64,000 nt of DNA, taken from Bacteroidota bacterium. GTDB taxonomy: Bacteria > Bacteroidota > Bacteroidia > B-17B0 > Aurantibacillaceae. The stretch is taken from contig JAJONO010000001.1 in NCBI GenBank assembly GCA_021323535.1, forward strand, positions 62,001 to 126,000. The letters run 5' to 3'. Position numbers and translations under genes: made by a program. Position 1 is the first letter of the stretch; every line of letters starts with the position of its first letter. The notes under the pieces were generated by a model. That model was not told the DNA's origin. It worked only from the letters and a program-made list of their open reading frames with translations, and ran no database searches. Below, in pieces: positions 51,022-59,209 of this stretch.

Positions 51022-51048
51022 AAAACACAGAGGACCCCCCTGTGTTTT
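51022..51048 (-). terminator. intrinsic terminator of the collagen-like gene
   Basis: AAAACACAG (51022-51030) pairs with CTGTGTTTT (51040-51048) around a 9-nt loop. On the minus strand a CTTTTTT run follows. It lies 32 nt after the stop at 51080. Confidence 0.75.
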
Positions 51049-51079
51049 TGTTAAAACAGAACAGAGAACAAAGCTATTA

Positions 51080-52252
51080 TCAGTTAAAAATACTATCCTC
51101 TAAAGGCTTGGTTACGATCTCAGGCTTTGGTCCACTACGTCCCGATCTTCCGGCGTGACCCTGGTGTCCATCAGACGCTTTTTTACTACCACTACCGTTA
51201 TTACCTCCGTGATAACCACCGCTCCCACCCGATCCGGGATAACCTGCATGTCCGCCACTATTATCAAATTTGATATTCACATTTGCAATATTTACACTTG
51301 GGTCCACAAACACTTTAAGTGTTCCGCCGTTGCCCCCACTACCACCGTTGCCTCCATTGCCACCAACGCCTCCTGAACATTTAGAGATAATTGTTCCTCC
51401 TTTCTGAACCTTTCCACCATCGCGTCCCATTCCTCCGGTACCGCCATATCCGCCATGTCCGCCGGAAGCATACACAGTAAGAGATGCTGCCGATGAAAGA
51501 TCCAGATAACTGAATTTGATTTCACCGGTGCTTTCATTCACACATTTTACAATCACCACATCTTTGTTCATTTGTTTTTGTTGAGTTTTTTTAATGTAGA
51601 CGGTTACATCCGGACCATCCTGTCCGTCGCCGCCATCACCGGCGTCGCCACCCTGTTGGCCGTCTGTACATTGGGTATCTCCGCTACTTCCTGTAAATCC
51701 ATGGGCACCGGTATGACCATGATCCCCCGGCTTGCCACCAAATCCTGTCCATGAAGATTTATTTGCAAAAAGATCAAGTGTAAAAGTGGTGTCAATTCCA
51801 GCTTTTAATTTATATACAGCATGTATTTTTACCTTACCGCTTGGGCACTGAGAAATTTTATCGCTTACTGATAATGTATTCTGATTAATAGCAGCTCCAT
51901 CAGCAGTAATGTCAAAATCTTCCCACTTCACAACGCCATCTTTTTCGGGATAATACGGATATTTTTTTCCAAGGGAATCAGTAAGAGTTACTTTAAGATT
52001 GAGAATGCGCTTACTTCCGTAGGTAACAAAGCCAGGCTCAGGACAGGTTACAAGAAGTCCGCTTACCTTACGTGGAGTAAAACGTGCTTTTTCCTTCGCC
52101 AACTTTTTTTCTTCCTTCTTTTCTTTCATCTTTTCAATACCCAACACAATTAATACACAGGAAGAAAATGAAAAACAGATACACAGAAGTAAAACTGCCT
52201 TCCCTACTCTTTTAAAAAAATTATTTTTTATACTGTACATTTTCATAATCAT
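51080..52252 (-). CDS. collagen-like glycine-rich lipoprotein
   Basis: 390 residues. The N-terminus carries a lipobox (FSFSSC near residue 31) after a signal, then a basic coiled segment (KMKEKKEEKKLAKEK), a beta-rich domain (about 60-165), and about 170 residues of Gly-rich repeats (GKPGDHGHTGAHGFTG, GGNGGNGGSGGNGG), collagen-like Gly-X-Y in part. A central 50-residue non-repeat domain interrupts the repeats. It starts overlapping (ATGA) the stop of the micro-lipoprotein upstream, so the two are translationally coupled. Probably a surface protein. Confidence 0.8.
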   Translation of the reverse strand: MIMKMYSIKNNFFKRVGKAVLLLCICFSFSSCVLIVLGIEKMKEKKEEKKLAKEKARFTPRKVSGLLVTCPEPGFVTYGSKRILNLKVTLTDSLGKKYPYYPEKDGVVKWEDFDITADGAAINQNTLSVSDKISQCPSGKVKIHAVYKLKAGIDTTFTLDLFANKSSWTGFGGKPGDHGHTGAHGFTGSSGDTQCTDGQQGGDAGDGGDGQDGPDVTVYIKKTQQKQMNKDVVIVKCVNESTGEIKFSYLDLSSAASLTVYASGGHGGYGGTGGMGRDGGKVQKGGTIISKCSGGVGGNGGNGGSGGNGGTLKVFVDPSVNIANVNIKFDNSGGHAGYPGSGGSGGYHGGNNGSGSKKASDGHQGHAGRSGRSGPKPEIVTKPLEDSIFN

Positions 52253-52359
52253 TGATTTTTGTGTTTATAAGCAGGACAAAGTTCATGAGACTTGCAGGAA
52301 GACATGCCGCAAGCAATAAGCAAAGTCAGAATGACTACGATAAAAAATTTTGATTTCAT
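52249..52359 (-). CDS. micro-lipoprotein, CKSHExCPAY type, second copy
   Basis: A 36-residue product: signal (MKSKFFIVVILTLLIACG), lipobox MSSC, and mature peptide KSHELCPAYKHKNQ. It shares CKSHExCPAY with the gene at 46662-46769. Its TGA overlaps the ATG of the collagen-like lipoprotein, which supports that it is translated. Function unknown. Confidence 0.72.
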   Translation of the reverse strand: MKSKFFIVVILTLLIACGMSSCKSHELCPAYKHKNQ

Positions 52360-52469
52360 CTTGTTTGGTTTAATAAGGCTAAATTATTATTTGGGACTGG
52401 TGATACCTCGCCGTTTACAAGGATTATTACACATTTTATCAGAGCAGTCCCCCGGTATAACATAATTAT

Positions 52470-52477
52470 TACATTTG
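52470..52477 (+). promoter_or_regulatory. -7 element of the TPR/LytS gene
   Basis: TACATTTG, exact match to TAnnTTTG. The GTG at 52483 is 6 nt after its last base, so the transcript should be leaderless. The -33 region is not clear. Confidence 0.5.
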
Positions 52478-52482
52478 TGTAA

Positions 52483-54264
52483 GTGAATCGTACGCCTATA
52501 TTTATTCTTTGCCTTATTGCGACTTGCCTGAACATTTTTTGTCAGTCATCCAACAAAATCGATAGTCTTAAAAAAGCCGGAAATTATGAGCAGGCATTGA
52601 ACATTTATCTTGATTTAATTAAAAAAGATAGCCTCAATGGAAACCTCAAAGAATTAAGCAAAGATTACATCAACAGCGCCTACATTTACAGAGATATAGG
52701 TAATTATAACAAGAGCCTGGAACTATTGTTCAAAGCTCTGAAAATTTCAGAAAAACTAAATGACAAAACCACCCAGGGTTATGGTAATTATGGAATAGCG
52801 TTGGTTTATATGACTATTGGTCAAAAAGAAAATGGAGCCGTATATATAAACAGGGCCATAGAATCTTTTTCATCCGAGCCACAGAACATTGTTCTTGCCA
52901 ATAGTTACAATATACTTGCATCCATACTCTCCTCAGAAGGCCGGCATGACAAAGCCCTTGAAACATTTGTGAAAGCCGCGAAAATTTTTGAAAACAAGGA
53001 TGAAAAGGAAAATCTGGCTGATGTATATAATAACATTTCGTTTATGGAACTGGAACGGGGCAATAATCCAGACGCATTTAAATACGCTCAAAAGGCTCTT
53101 GGCTTATACAAAACCATGAACTCGGCAAAAGGCATGGCGGCTTCTTACGTAAACCTGCAGGCAATCATTTATAACACGCACGTTAATCCTTTAAAGAGAG
53201 TATTCAAAAAAGAAATTCTCTACTGTATCAATTATCTCGACTCGGCCCATCTGGCAATTGAACCTTATAAGGATCCCGAATATCTGTTAATGATCTATAA
53301 GAATAAATCAGGAGTTTACGATTATCTCAACCGGTCGGACAGCGCCTTTGTTTACCTGCAAAAGTATCAGGCCTTACACGACAGTATAAACAGTCTCGAA
53401 AACAAAAAACAAATTGAAGAACTTAAGATCAGCTATGAATCAGAAAAAAAAGAACAGGATATAAAATTACTTGAAAAAGAAAACGCTCTATTACATGAAA
53501 AGGAAAAGAAGCGCTGGTTATATGCCGCATTTTTTATTGGAGGCTCTGTCATTCTTATTGTCATCATTTTAGTGACCGTTCAATACCGCAGGAAAAAACA
53601 GCAGGCCGAATCGGCACGGGATAAAGCTGTATTTGAACTACAGGCATTGATGGCGCAGATGAATCCGCATTTTTTATTCAACGCTCTTAATAGCATACAG
53701 GATTTTATCTTAGAAAAAAGTAAACATGAGGCCTATGATTATCTTGCCCGTTTCAGCAAACTGGTGAGAATGGTACTCAATAATTCTGAAGATAAAATGG
53801 TTCCGCTTCAGCGTGAGCTTGAACTTATTAGATTATACGTTGAACTTGAACAATTGAGATTTACGAACGGGTTTGATTTCACACTTGATATTTCTTCCGG
53901 CATAAATTCCGATACGGTTGAAGTGCCAACCATGCTCATTCAGCCCTATGTAGAAAATGCCATCTGGCACGGACTCATGAATCTGAACAATGAACGAAAA
54001 GGAGAACTTTCCATCAGGATAGAAAAAAACAGCAGTCTTCTGAAAATAATTATTCAGGATAATGGCGTGGGAAGAAAAAACGCGGCTCAATACCGTAAAG
54101 AGGAAATGCATAAACCTGTTGGAATGAAACTGACAGAGCGCCGCCTTCAAATGATCAATAAAATGCAGGGTTACGAAAACGCCTCCGTTTCTGTTTCTGA
54201 TCTTTATGATAAAGAACAAAAAGCTATTGGTACCAGAGTAGAAATAAATCTTCCATTATTATGA
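52483..54264 (+). CDS. TPR sensor with LytS-type histidine kinase domain
   Basis: 593 residues: signal peptide (ends FCQ), about six TPRs (25-290), a coiled coil (295-345), a membrane helix (about 346-366, AAFFIGGSVILIVIILVTV), and a HisKA_7TM/LytS-type kinase (LMAQMNPHFLFNALNSIQDFI, His near 396; IQPYVENAIWHGL; IQDNGVGR). The kinase pairs with the LytTR regulator whose ATG overlaps this stop (ATGA). Together they are a two-component system, probably sensing something outside the cell through the TPRs. GTG start, leaderless by promoter. Confidence 0.94.
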   Translation: MNRTPIFILCLIATCLNIFCQSSNKIDSLKKAGNYEQALNIYLDLIKKDSLNGNLKELSKDYINSAYIYRDIGNYNKSLELLFKALKISEKLNDKTTQGYGNYGIALVYMTIGQKENGAVYINRAIESFSSEPQNIVLANSYNILASILSSEGRHDKALETFVKAAKIFENKDEKENLADVYNNISFMELERGNNPDAFKYAQKALGLYKTMNSAKGMAASYVNLQAIIYNTHVNPLKRVFKKEILYCINYLDSAHLAIEPYKDPEYLLMIYKNKSGVYDYLNRSDSAFVYLQKYQALHDSINSLENKKQIEELKISYESEKKEQDIKLLEKENALLHEKEKKRWLYAAFFIGGSVILIVIILVTVQYRRKKQQAESARDKAVFELQALMAQMNPHFLFNALNSIQDFILEKSKHEAYDYLARFSKLVRMVLNNSEDKMVPLQRELELIRLYVELEQLRFTNGFDFTLDISSGINSDTVEVPTMLIQPYVENAIWHGLMNLNNERKGELSIRIEKNSSLLKIIIQDNGVGRKNAAQYRKEEMHKPVGMKLTERRLQMINKMQGYENASVSVSDLYDKEQKAIGTRVEINLPLL

Positions 54265-55016
54265 CGAAGAGAACGGCGATAATTGTAGATGACGAAGAAA
54301 GAAGCAGGCGCGTACTGAAAAGTCTGCTTTCGAGTTTTTTTCCGGAGACGGAAGTTCTTGGAGAAGCTTCGAATGTGGACGAGGCCTACGAACTCATCAA
54401 CAAAAAAAATCCCCAACTTGTTTTCCTGGATATACAAATGCCACGCGCCAATGGATTTAGTCTTTTAAAGAAATACGAAGTCGTTCCCTTTGAAGTTATT
54501 TTTGTTACAAGCTACGACAAGTATGCCATCAATGCTATTAAATTCAGCGCGCTGGATTATTTAATGAAACCGGTAGAAGTAAAAGATCTGACAGAAGCTA
54601 TGGACAAAGCCGGAAAGATAATTGATCTTAAAGCGAACAGGAACATACAAATGATCAATCTTCTCAACGCTGTTGGTCACGAAGAAAAATTACGTAAGAT
54701 CGCTATTCATGAAGGTGATTTTGTAAAATTGGTGGATTGCGATCATGTTGTATCCATTGAAGCCGACGGAAGCTACTGCCATATCATCACCGACCAGAAC
54801 GACCGTTTTACATTAGCAAAATATTTAAAGGACTTTGAAGATTACTTTGGCGAGAGCAGTAATTTCATCCGCATTCACAAGAGTTGTCTTCTTAATCTAA
54901 AACACATTATCAAATACAGTAAAGGTGAACCCTGCATCATTGAAATGAGCAACGGACAAAACTTTGAAGTATCGCGAAGAAAAAAACAGGAAGTGCTTGA
55001 ACGATTAAAAAAGTAA
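54261..55016 (+). CDS. LytTR-type response regulator
   Basis: 251 residues: receiver (about 5-125; Asp57 in LVFLDIQMP, Lys in YLMKPV) and LytTR DNA-binding domain (about 148-250; IEADGSYCHIITDQNDRFTL, FIRIHKSCLLNLKHI, VSRRKKQEVLERL). It is the response partner of the TPR/LytS kinase, overlapping its gene by 4 nt. Confidence 0.94.
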   Translation: MTKRTAIIVDDEERSRRVLKSLLSSFFPETEVLGEASNVDEAYELINKKNPQLVFLDIQMPRANGFSLLKKYEVVPFEVIFVTSYDKYAINAIKFSALDYLMKPVEVKDLTEAMDKAGKIIDLKANRNIQMINLLNAVGHEEKLRKIAIHEGDFVKLVDCDHVVSIEADGSYCHIITDQNDRFTLAKYLKDFEDYFGESSNFIRIHKSCLLNLKHIIKYSKGEPCIIEMSNGQNFEVSRRKKQEVLERLKK

Positions 55017-55301
55017 TTTCTATTTTTATGCTTACACGTCCACGTTCCCTTTAGATTCATTGTTTCAGGTCTTGTCTTTTCCTTTAGCTCTGATCGTTTC
55101 TCTGAACAGAACAGGTCGTTAAAATAATACTGTTAAAACGCGGAGCATAGGTATAAAACGCAGTTTTTATTTTCAGGATACATGTATCTTCAACTTTAAT
55201 TGTGCATTGTAAAGTTAATCCGGGGCTATTCTTCGCTTAAAACCGTTCGCCGGATTTTTAGCACATGTTTCATAAGCGGAAAAAGGCTTCGTTGTAATTA
55301 A
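55017..55301. other. intergenic region after the LytTR gene
   Basis: About 285 bp with no gene. It contains the perfect palindrome GATACATGTATC (55177-55188) and a weak hairpin AATCCGG/CCGGATT (55217-55256) followed by TTTA, possibly a terminator for the LytTR operon or a regulatory site for the lipoprotein gene. Confidence 0.5.
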
Positions 55302-55309
55302 TACATTTA
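55302..55309 (+). promoter_or_regulatory. -7 element of the 240-residue lipoprotein gene
   Basis: TACATTTA, last base 5 nt before the ATG at 55314. A TAnnTTTA match consistent with a leaderless mRNA; -33 element not clear. Confidence 0.45.
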
Positions 55310-55313
55310 AATA

Positions 55314-56036
55314 ATGAAATACATTTTACTTATTCCGATCGTGTTGCTCCTGTTTTCGTGTAGTAATCAACCAGGCGTTGAGAAAAAGCTACCATCCGTA
55401 TTTGAAAAGATAAAAGACAAACATATTTTATGCTATGATCTTAAGGAATTATTGAGGAACCTGGACACAACCGTTGCGGAAGACAAAGAATTCTGGTTGT
55501 CGATCATCAACGATACAAATTATGTTACCATGCAAAGGGGCGCCTGTGTCTTAAAATTATTTGAACGTTTTGCCAGGCCCGGCTCAAAGATAAACGATAT
55601 TGGCCCGGTATTTACCAGTAACTATCCTGGTCTCCTTCTTCAGGGTCCTGCTGATACAGCTTTAAGAAAGCGCGGGATATTTCCACGCTCAGGCGGAAGC
55701 TGGAAAGACGTGGGTTTTTATTTACGTGGCGGGGATGCTATTTCTATGGACTCGCTTACTTCACTTGCAAGATTTGTTGCAGAAAAAAAAGGGAAATTAT
55801 TTACCATATCAGTTTACAGCACCTATCTGAATGATGTAAAAGCAAGTACCTGTAACCAATGTCATGAGCGAGATTATCTGGCCCTGCATATTGCCTTATC
55901 AGGAAACATGACTAAGGAACAATTAAAAGAATTTCTTTACTCAGGAAAATCAGCCGGTCTTGAAGACATAACTGTACTTGGCGTTTATCCGGAATGGGGA
56001 ACTCCTTCAAAAAACAAAAGCGAAGATGACCTTTAG
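55314..56036 (+). CDS. lipoprotein with a single CxxCH motif
   Basis: 240 residues: signal and lipobox (LLFSCS, Cys near 16), then a mixed alpha/beta domain. STCNQCHERDYL near residue 188 contains CNQCH, the c-type heme attachment pattern. A distal Met (GNM) follows 16 residues later and could be an axial ligand. Single CxxCH motifs also occur by chance, so heme binding is only a possibility. No family recognised. Confidence 0.65.
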   Translation: MKYILLIPIVLLLFSCSNQPGVEKKLPSVFEKIKDKHILCYDLKELLRNLDTTVAEDKEFWLSIINDTNYVTMQRGACVLKLFERFARPGSKINDIGPVFTSNYPGLLLQGPADTALRKRGIFPRSGGSWKDVGFYLRGGDAISMDSLTSLARFVAEKKGKLFTISVYSTYLNDVKASTCNQCHERDYLALHIALSGNMTKEQLKEFLYSGKSAGLEDITVLGVYPEWGTPSKNKSEDDL

Positions 56037-56114
56037 ATTTTTGTAACCTCATTCCTATTCTATTGTTATAAGTCGGATGATCTATAACTATCTGATTTCT
56101 GTTCCATATACCCA

Positions 56115-56516
56115 ATGAAATATCTTCTTTTTATAATTACTGCTTTTCTTTGTTCGTGTATCTATGAACGACGGTCATATAATTTAGCTGATAGAATGGA
56201 GCAATGGCAAAAGGATCTTATTAAAGATGTTAACGGATTACACAAAGTGTATCTATGCGCTGAAAATAAATTTATACTTAAGGGGAAAGTCAGAATCAAA
56301 TTAAAAAAAGATTCTGTTTTTTTAATGAAGATCAAAAAACGGAAAGGATATTTTTTCCCTTATCAGAAAAAAGTCAAAGGAAAATGGAATGACAATATTT
56401 GGGATGGACGTATTGAAGCAGAAACAACATATTATGATGATATACCTCTATCCATCTGGCTCTATCCTTTTCCAAATAAAACAGACAGTTGCAAACCCGG
56501 CTTTTATTTAAAATAA
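56115..56516 (+). CDS. hypothetical lipoprotein
   Basis: 133 residues; signal and lipobox (FLCSC, Cys near 15). The rest is basic and beta-rich (KVRIKLKKDSVFLMKIKKRKGYFF) with a Cys pair in the mature part. No family recognised. It follows the 240-residue lipoprotein by 78 nt and precedes another secreted protein by 1 nt; the three may be one operon. Confidence 0.65.
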   Translation: MKYLLFIITAFLCSCIYERRSYNLADRMEQWQKDLIKDVNGLHKVYLCAENKFILKGKVRIKLKKDSVFLMKIKKRKGYFFPYQKKVKGKWNDNIWDGRIEAETTYYDDIPLSIWLYPFPNKTDSCKPGFYLK

Positions 56517-56517
56517 C

Positions 56518-56961
56518 ATGCAAAAGAAAATACACATCTTCATTACATTATGTCTCATTCACTCGGCACTATTATTCTCTCAGAAGTTGAACAGCGATTC
56601 ACTTATTTCTGTTATTAAAAATTCAAAGTGTATAGAGATGGAACGAATTGGCATTACTGCAGTAAAAAGTTACATTTACAGAGCTGCTTCTGTATTATGG
56701 GAGCAAAGCTCAACAGAAGACCTGATTAAATTCTGTGAGGATAAAAATGCAAACGTTCGTTGCTACGCGTTTCTTGGTTTGATTATATATCGGGACGAGA
56801 GAAAAATAGCGGAACAGATCGCCGATCGGCATAAAAATGATTGTTCAAGGGTTATTAAATGGGGGAGTTGTATTCAATGGGGATGCACTGTGAGCGAATT
56901 TATGGAAATGAAACTGAGAGAATTTTATTCGGGCGACACATTTTACAGGAGGTTAAATTGA
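56518..56961 (+). CDS. hypothetical secreted helical protein
   Basis: 147 residues; signal peptide (ends LFSQ), then mostly helical, with HEAT-like helical pairs (LIKFCEDKNANVRCYAFLGLIIY) and several cysteines. Probably an exported scaffold. It begins 1 nt after the preceding lipoprotein stop, so the two are co-translated. Convergent with the TPR/SpoIIE gene 107 nt downstream. Confidence 0.65.
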   Translation: MQKKIHIFITLCLIHSALLFSQKLNSDSLISVIKNSKCIEMERIGITAVKSYIYRAASVLWEQSSTEDLIKFCEDKNANVRCYAFLGLIIYRDERKIAEQIADRHKNDCSRVIKWGSCIQWGCTVSEFMEMKLREFYSGDTFYRRLN

Positions 56962-57068
56962 TGTATCTCTGCAGAAAGAATACGCTGTTTAAATACGTAC
57001 ACCAATCAAACAAATATCTCTTCTTACCATAGCTATCGTGTCGCTCAGAGCAGGCTACTTCATTTGCA

Positions 57069-59081
57069 TTAAACTTTAACGCCAATAATGCAAACATCAT
57101 CAACCTGTTCAAGATCGCCCTTCCAGTTATCCAAAGCGGTTTTCAATGCTTCCTTCTGCTCATTCATTTGTAAAAGGGAAATACTTATCAGCAACTCCTT
57201 TAGTTGCTTATACATAAATTTCTTCCCACGCTGCCCGCCGAACTGATCCGGCATTCCGTCTGTTAACGCGTAAACAACATCGTTCTTTTGCAGTTCAACA
57301 TTATGCTTCGTAAACGGAACAGTGTCTTTATCGTGTTTTCCAACCGGCATTTTATCCGGGGGAAGTTCAAGGATCTGGTTTCCTCTTACGATCCAGATCG
57401 GATTATTAGCAGCGGCGTAGGAGAGCTTATTATTTTTAAAATCAAAACAAATAATACTGCAATCCATTCCATCCTTGCCCCCATCAGGACTTCCATCCTT
57501 TTTCAGTCGCTCAATTATTTTTTTACGGGAATGATTTAAGATCTGGTCCGGCTCTATCAGTTTTTCCTCTTCAACAGACTTCTCGAGGCAGGAAATATTC
57601 AGAATGCTCATAATTGCTCCGGGAACGCCATGGCCCGTGCTATCAGCTGTTGCCAAAGCAAAATCGCCGTTGTTTAATTTACCTGCCCAGTAAAAATCTC
57701 CGCTTACAACATCCTTTGGCTGAAAGAACACGAAATAATCATTCAGGTTATTGTCTAATAATTCTTTTGTTGCCAAAAAACTCCGTTGTATTCTTTCCGC
57801 ATAATTAATACTGTCGGTTATCTCTTTATGTTTCTCTTCCAGAATATGTTTTTGTTTGTCAACAATTTCTTTTTGCTTTTCTACTTCCTTCTTCTGCAAT
57901 GCAATGATCTTGTTGGCCTTTTGTTTCTGACGGTAACTCCTGAACACAAGTATTGCCACAATGAGCATTAGCATCAAACCAATAATAAGATAATTGCGCT
58001 GCGTTTTCTGCTGCTTCATTTCTTCCGCAACGATAGCATCTCTTTTTTCCTGTTCTATTTTCTGTACGGTTTGCTTTTTATCAAACTCAAAATTCATTTC
58101 ATTTCTTACCAGTTCTTTTGTCTTCTTTGCGTTAAAGATCGTGTCCTTCAGTAAAGTATAATTCTTATAGTATTTATAGGAAAGTTGCCAGTTCTTTTGC
58201 CGGACATATAATTCGCTTAGTTTTTGATTAAGTTCACTTTGATTACTGAGGTCTCCTATTTCTTCAGAAATTTTTAAGGCGCTTATCAGGAGTTCTTCAG
58301 CTTGCTTGTATTTACTTTGTTGAATATAAATGGCTGCGATCTTCCCTTTCCCGCTTGGGATCAAAACCTTGTCTCCGCATTCTTCTGAGGCTTTTAACGC
58401 TTCAACATAACTTGCGAGGGCCTTCATGGTATCACTCTGCAACTCATATATCGTTCCGATCTCAATAAGACTGAGTCCGATCATTCCGGGATTTTTATTT
58501 GCTCTGGCTTTGGCCAGGGATTGTTTATAATGATCCAGGGCGTTTCCATATTCCTTTTGCTCTTTATAACAATTGCCAATATTGCTCAGTATGGCTGTTA
58601 TTCCAGCTTCATCTTTCAGCTCTTCTTTCAGGTGCAGGGCCTTAAAATAATATTCCAGTGCTTTTGCATGTTCACCATTGCTGAAAAAAATGAGTCCAAC
58701 ATTAGCCATGGCTCTTGAGATGAGGGACTTGCTATTCGTTTCTTCAGCGATCTTTAATGCTTTTAAATAATATTGAAGGGCCACCGGAAAATTATCCTGG
58801 TAATAATAAATAACGCCAAAATTAGTGACTGAATTAAAAACTCCTCTTTTAAAATTAAGGTCCTCACCCGATTTCAACGCAAGGCGCAGAACAGAATCAG
58901 CGCTCAGAAATTCGCTTTTGAGTATAAGCTCCCTGGCAAAACGGTTCAGGCCATTTACGTAAGTAGTATCCGGTTTCCCGCTTGCAGGAATTGAAGAAGA
59001 ATGAATGTGTTGGGCACAGTAGTTACTTTGATTTAAAAAAAACACACATAGTACCACAATTATCCTTTTAGTTTTTTTCAC
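57069..59081 (-). CDS. TPR sensor with SpoIIE-type PP2C phosphatase, second copy
   Basis: 670 residues: signal peptide, about eight TPRs (45-320; for example IGLSLIEIGTIYELQSDTMKALASYVEAL), a coiled coil, a membrane helix (about 355-373, YLIIGLMLMLIVAILVF), and a SpoIIE phosphatase (about 445-670; GDFYWAG, ADSTGHGVPGAIMS, ALTDGMPDQFGG, DDVCIIGV). Same architecture as 44458-46623, with a shorter linker. GTG start. Likely targets an anti-sigma antagonist. Confidence 0.93.
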   Translation of the reverse strand: MKKTKRIIVVLCVFFLNQSNYCAQHIHSSSIPASGKPDTTYVNGLNRFARELILKSEFLSADSVLRLALKSGEDLNFKRGVFNSVTNFGVIYYYQDNFPVALQYYLKALKIAEETNSKSLISRAMANVGLIFFSNGEHAKALEYYFKALHLKEELKDEAGITAILSNIGNCYKEQKEYGNALDHYKQSLAKARANKNPGMIGLSLIEIGTIYELQSDTMKALASYVEALKASEECGDKVLIPSGKGKIAAIYIQQSKYKQAEELLISALKISEEIGDLSNQSELNQKLSELYVRQKNWQLSYKYYKNYTLLKDTIFNAKKTKELVRNEMNFEFDKKQTVQKIEQEKRDAIVAEEMKQQKTQRNYLIIGLMLMLIVAILVFRSYRQKQKANKIIALQKKEVEKQKEIVDKQKHILEEKHKEITDSINYAERIQRSFLATKELLDNNLNDYFVFFQPKDVVSGDFYWAGKLNNGDFALATADSTGHGVPGAIMSILNISCLEKSVEEEKLIEPDQILNHSRKKIIERLKKDGSPDGGKDGMDCSIICFDFKNNKLSYAAANNPIWIVRGNQILELPPDKMPVGKHDKDTVPFTKHNVELQKNDVVYALTDGMPDQFGGQRGKKFMYKQLKELLISISLLQMNEQKEALKTALDNWKGDLEQVDDVCIIGVKV

Positions 59082-59160
59082 TTTAAGAAGAGGCTTTTAT
59101 TTTATGAAAATAAGGATAATATTGGTTGGAGACAATCGGGTTTGAATTTGTCAGAAAATA

Positions 59161-59191
59161 AAAAAGTCCCGGTTTTTCGCCGGGACTTTTT
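59161..59191. terminator. bidirectional intrinsic terminator
   Basis: AAAAAGTCCCGG (59161-59172), 7-nt loop, CCGGGACTTTTT (59180-59191). The A-run and T-run on either side allow it to work on both strands. It follows the Ig-like T9SS gene (stop 59210) on the minus strand. Confidence 0.85.
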
Positions 59192-59209
59192 TTATGAAGT
59201 GAAATTATT

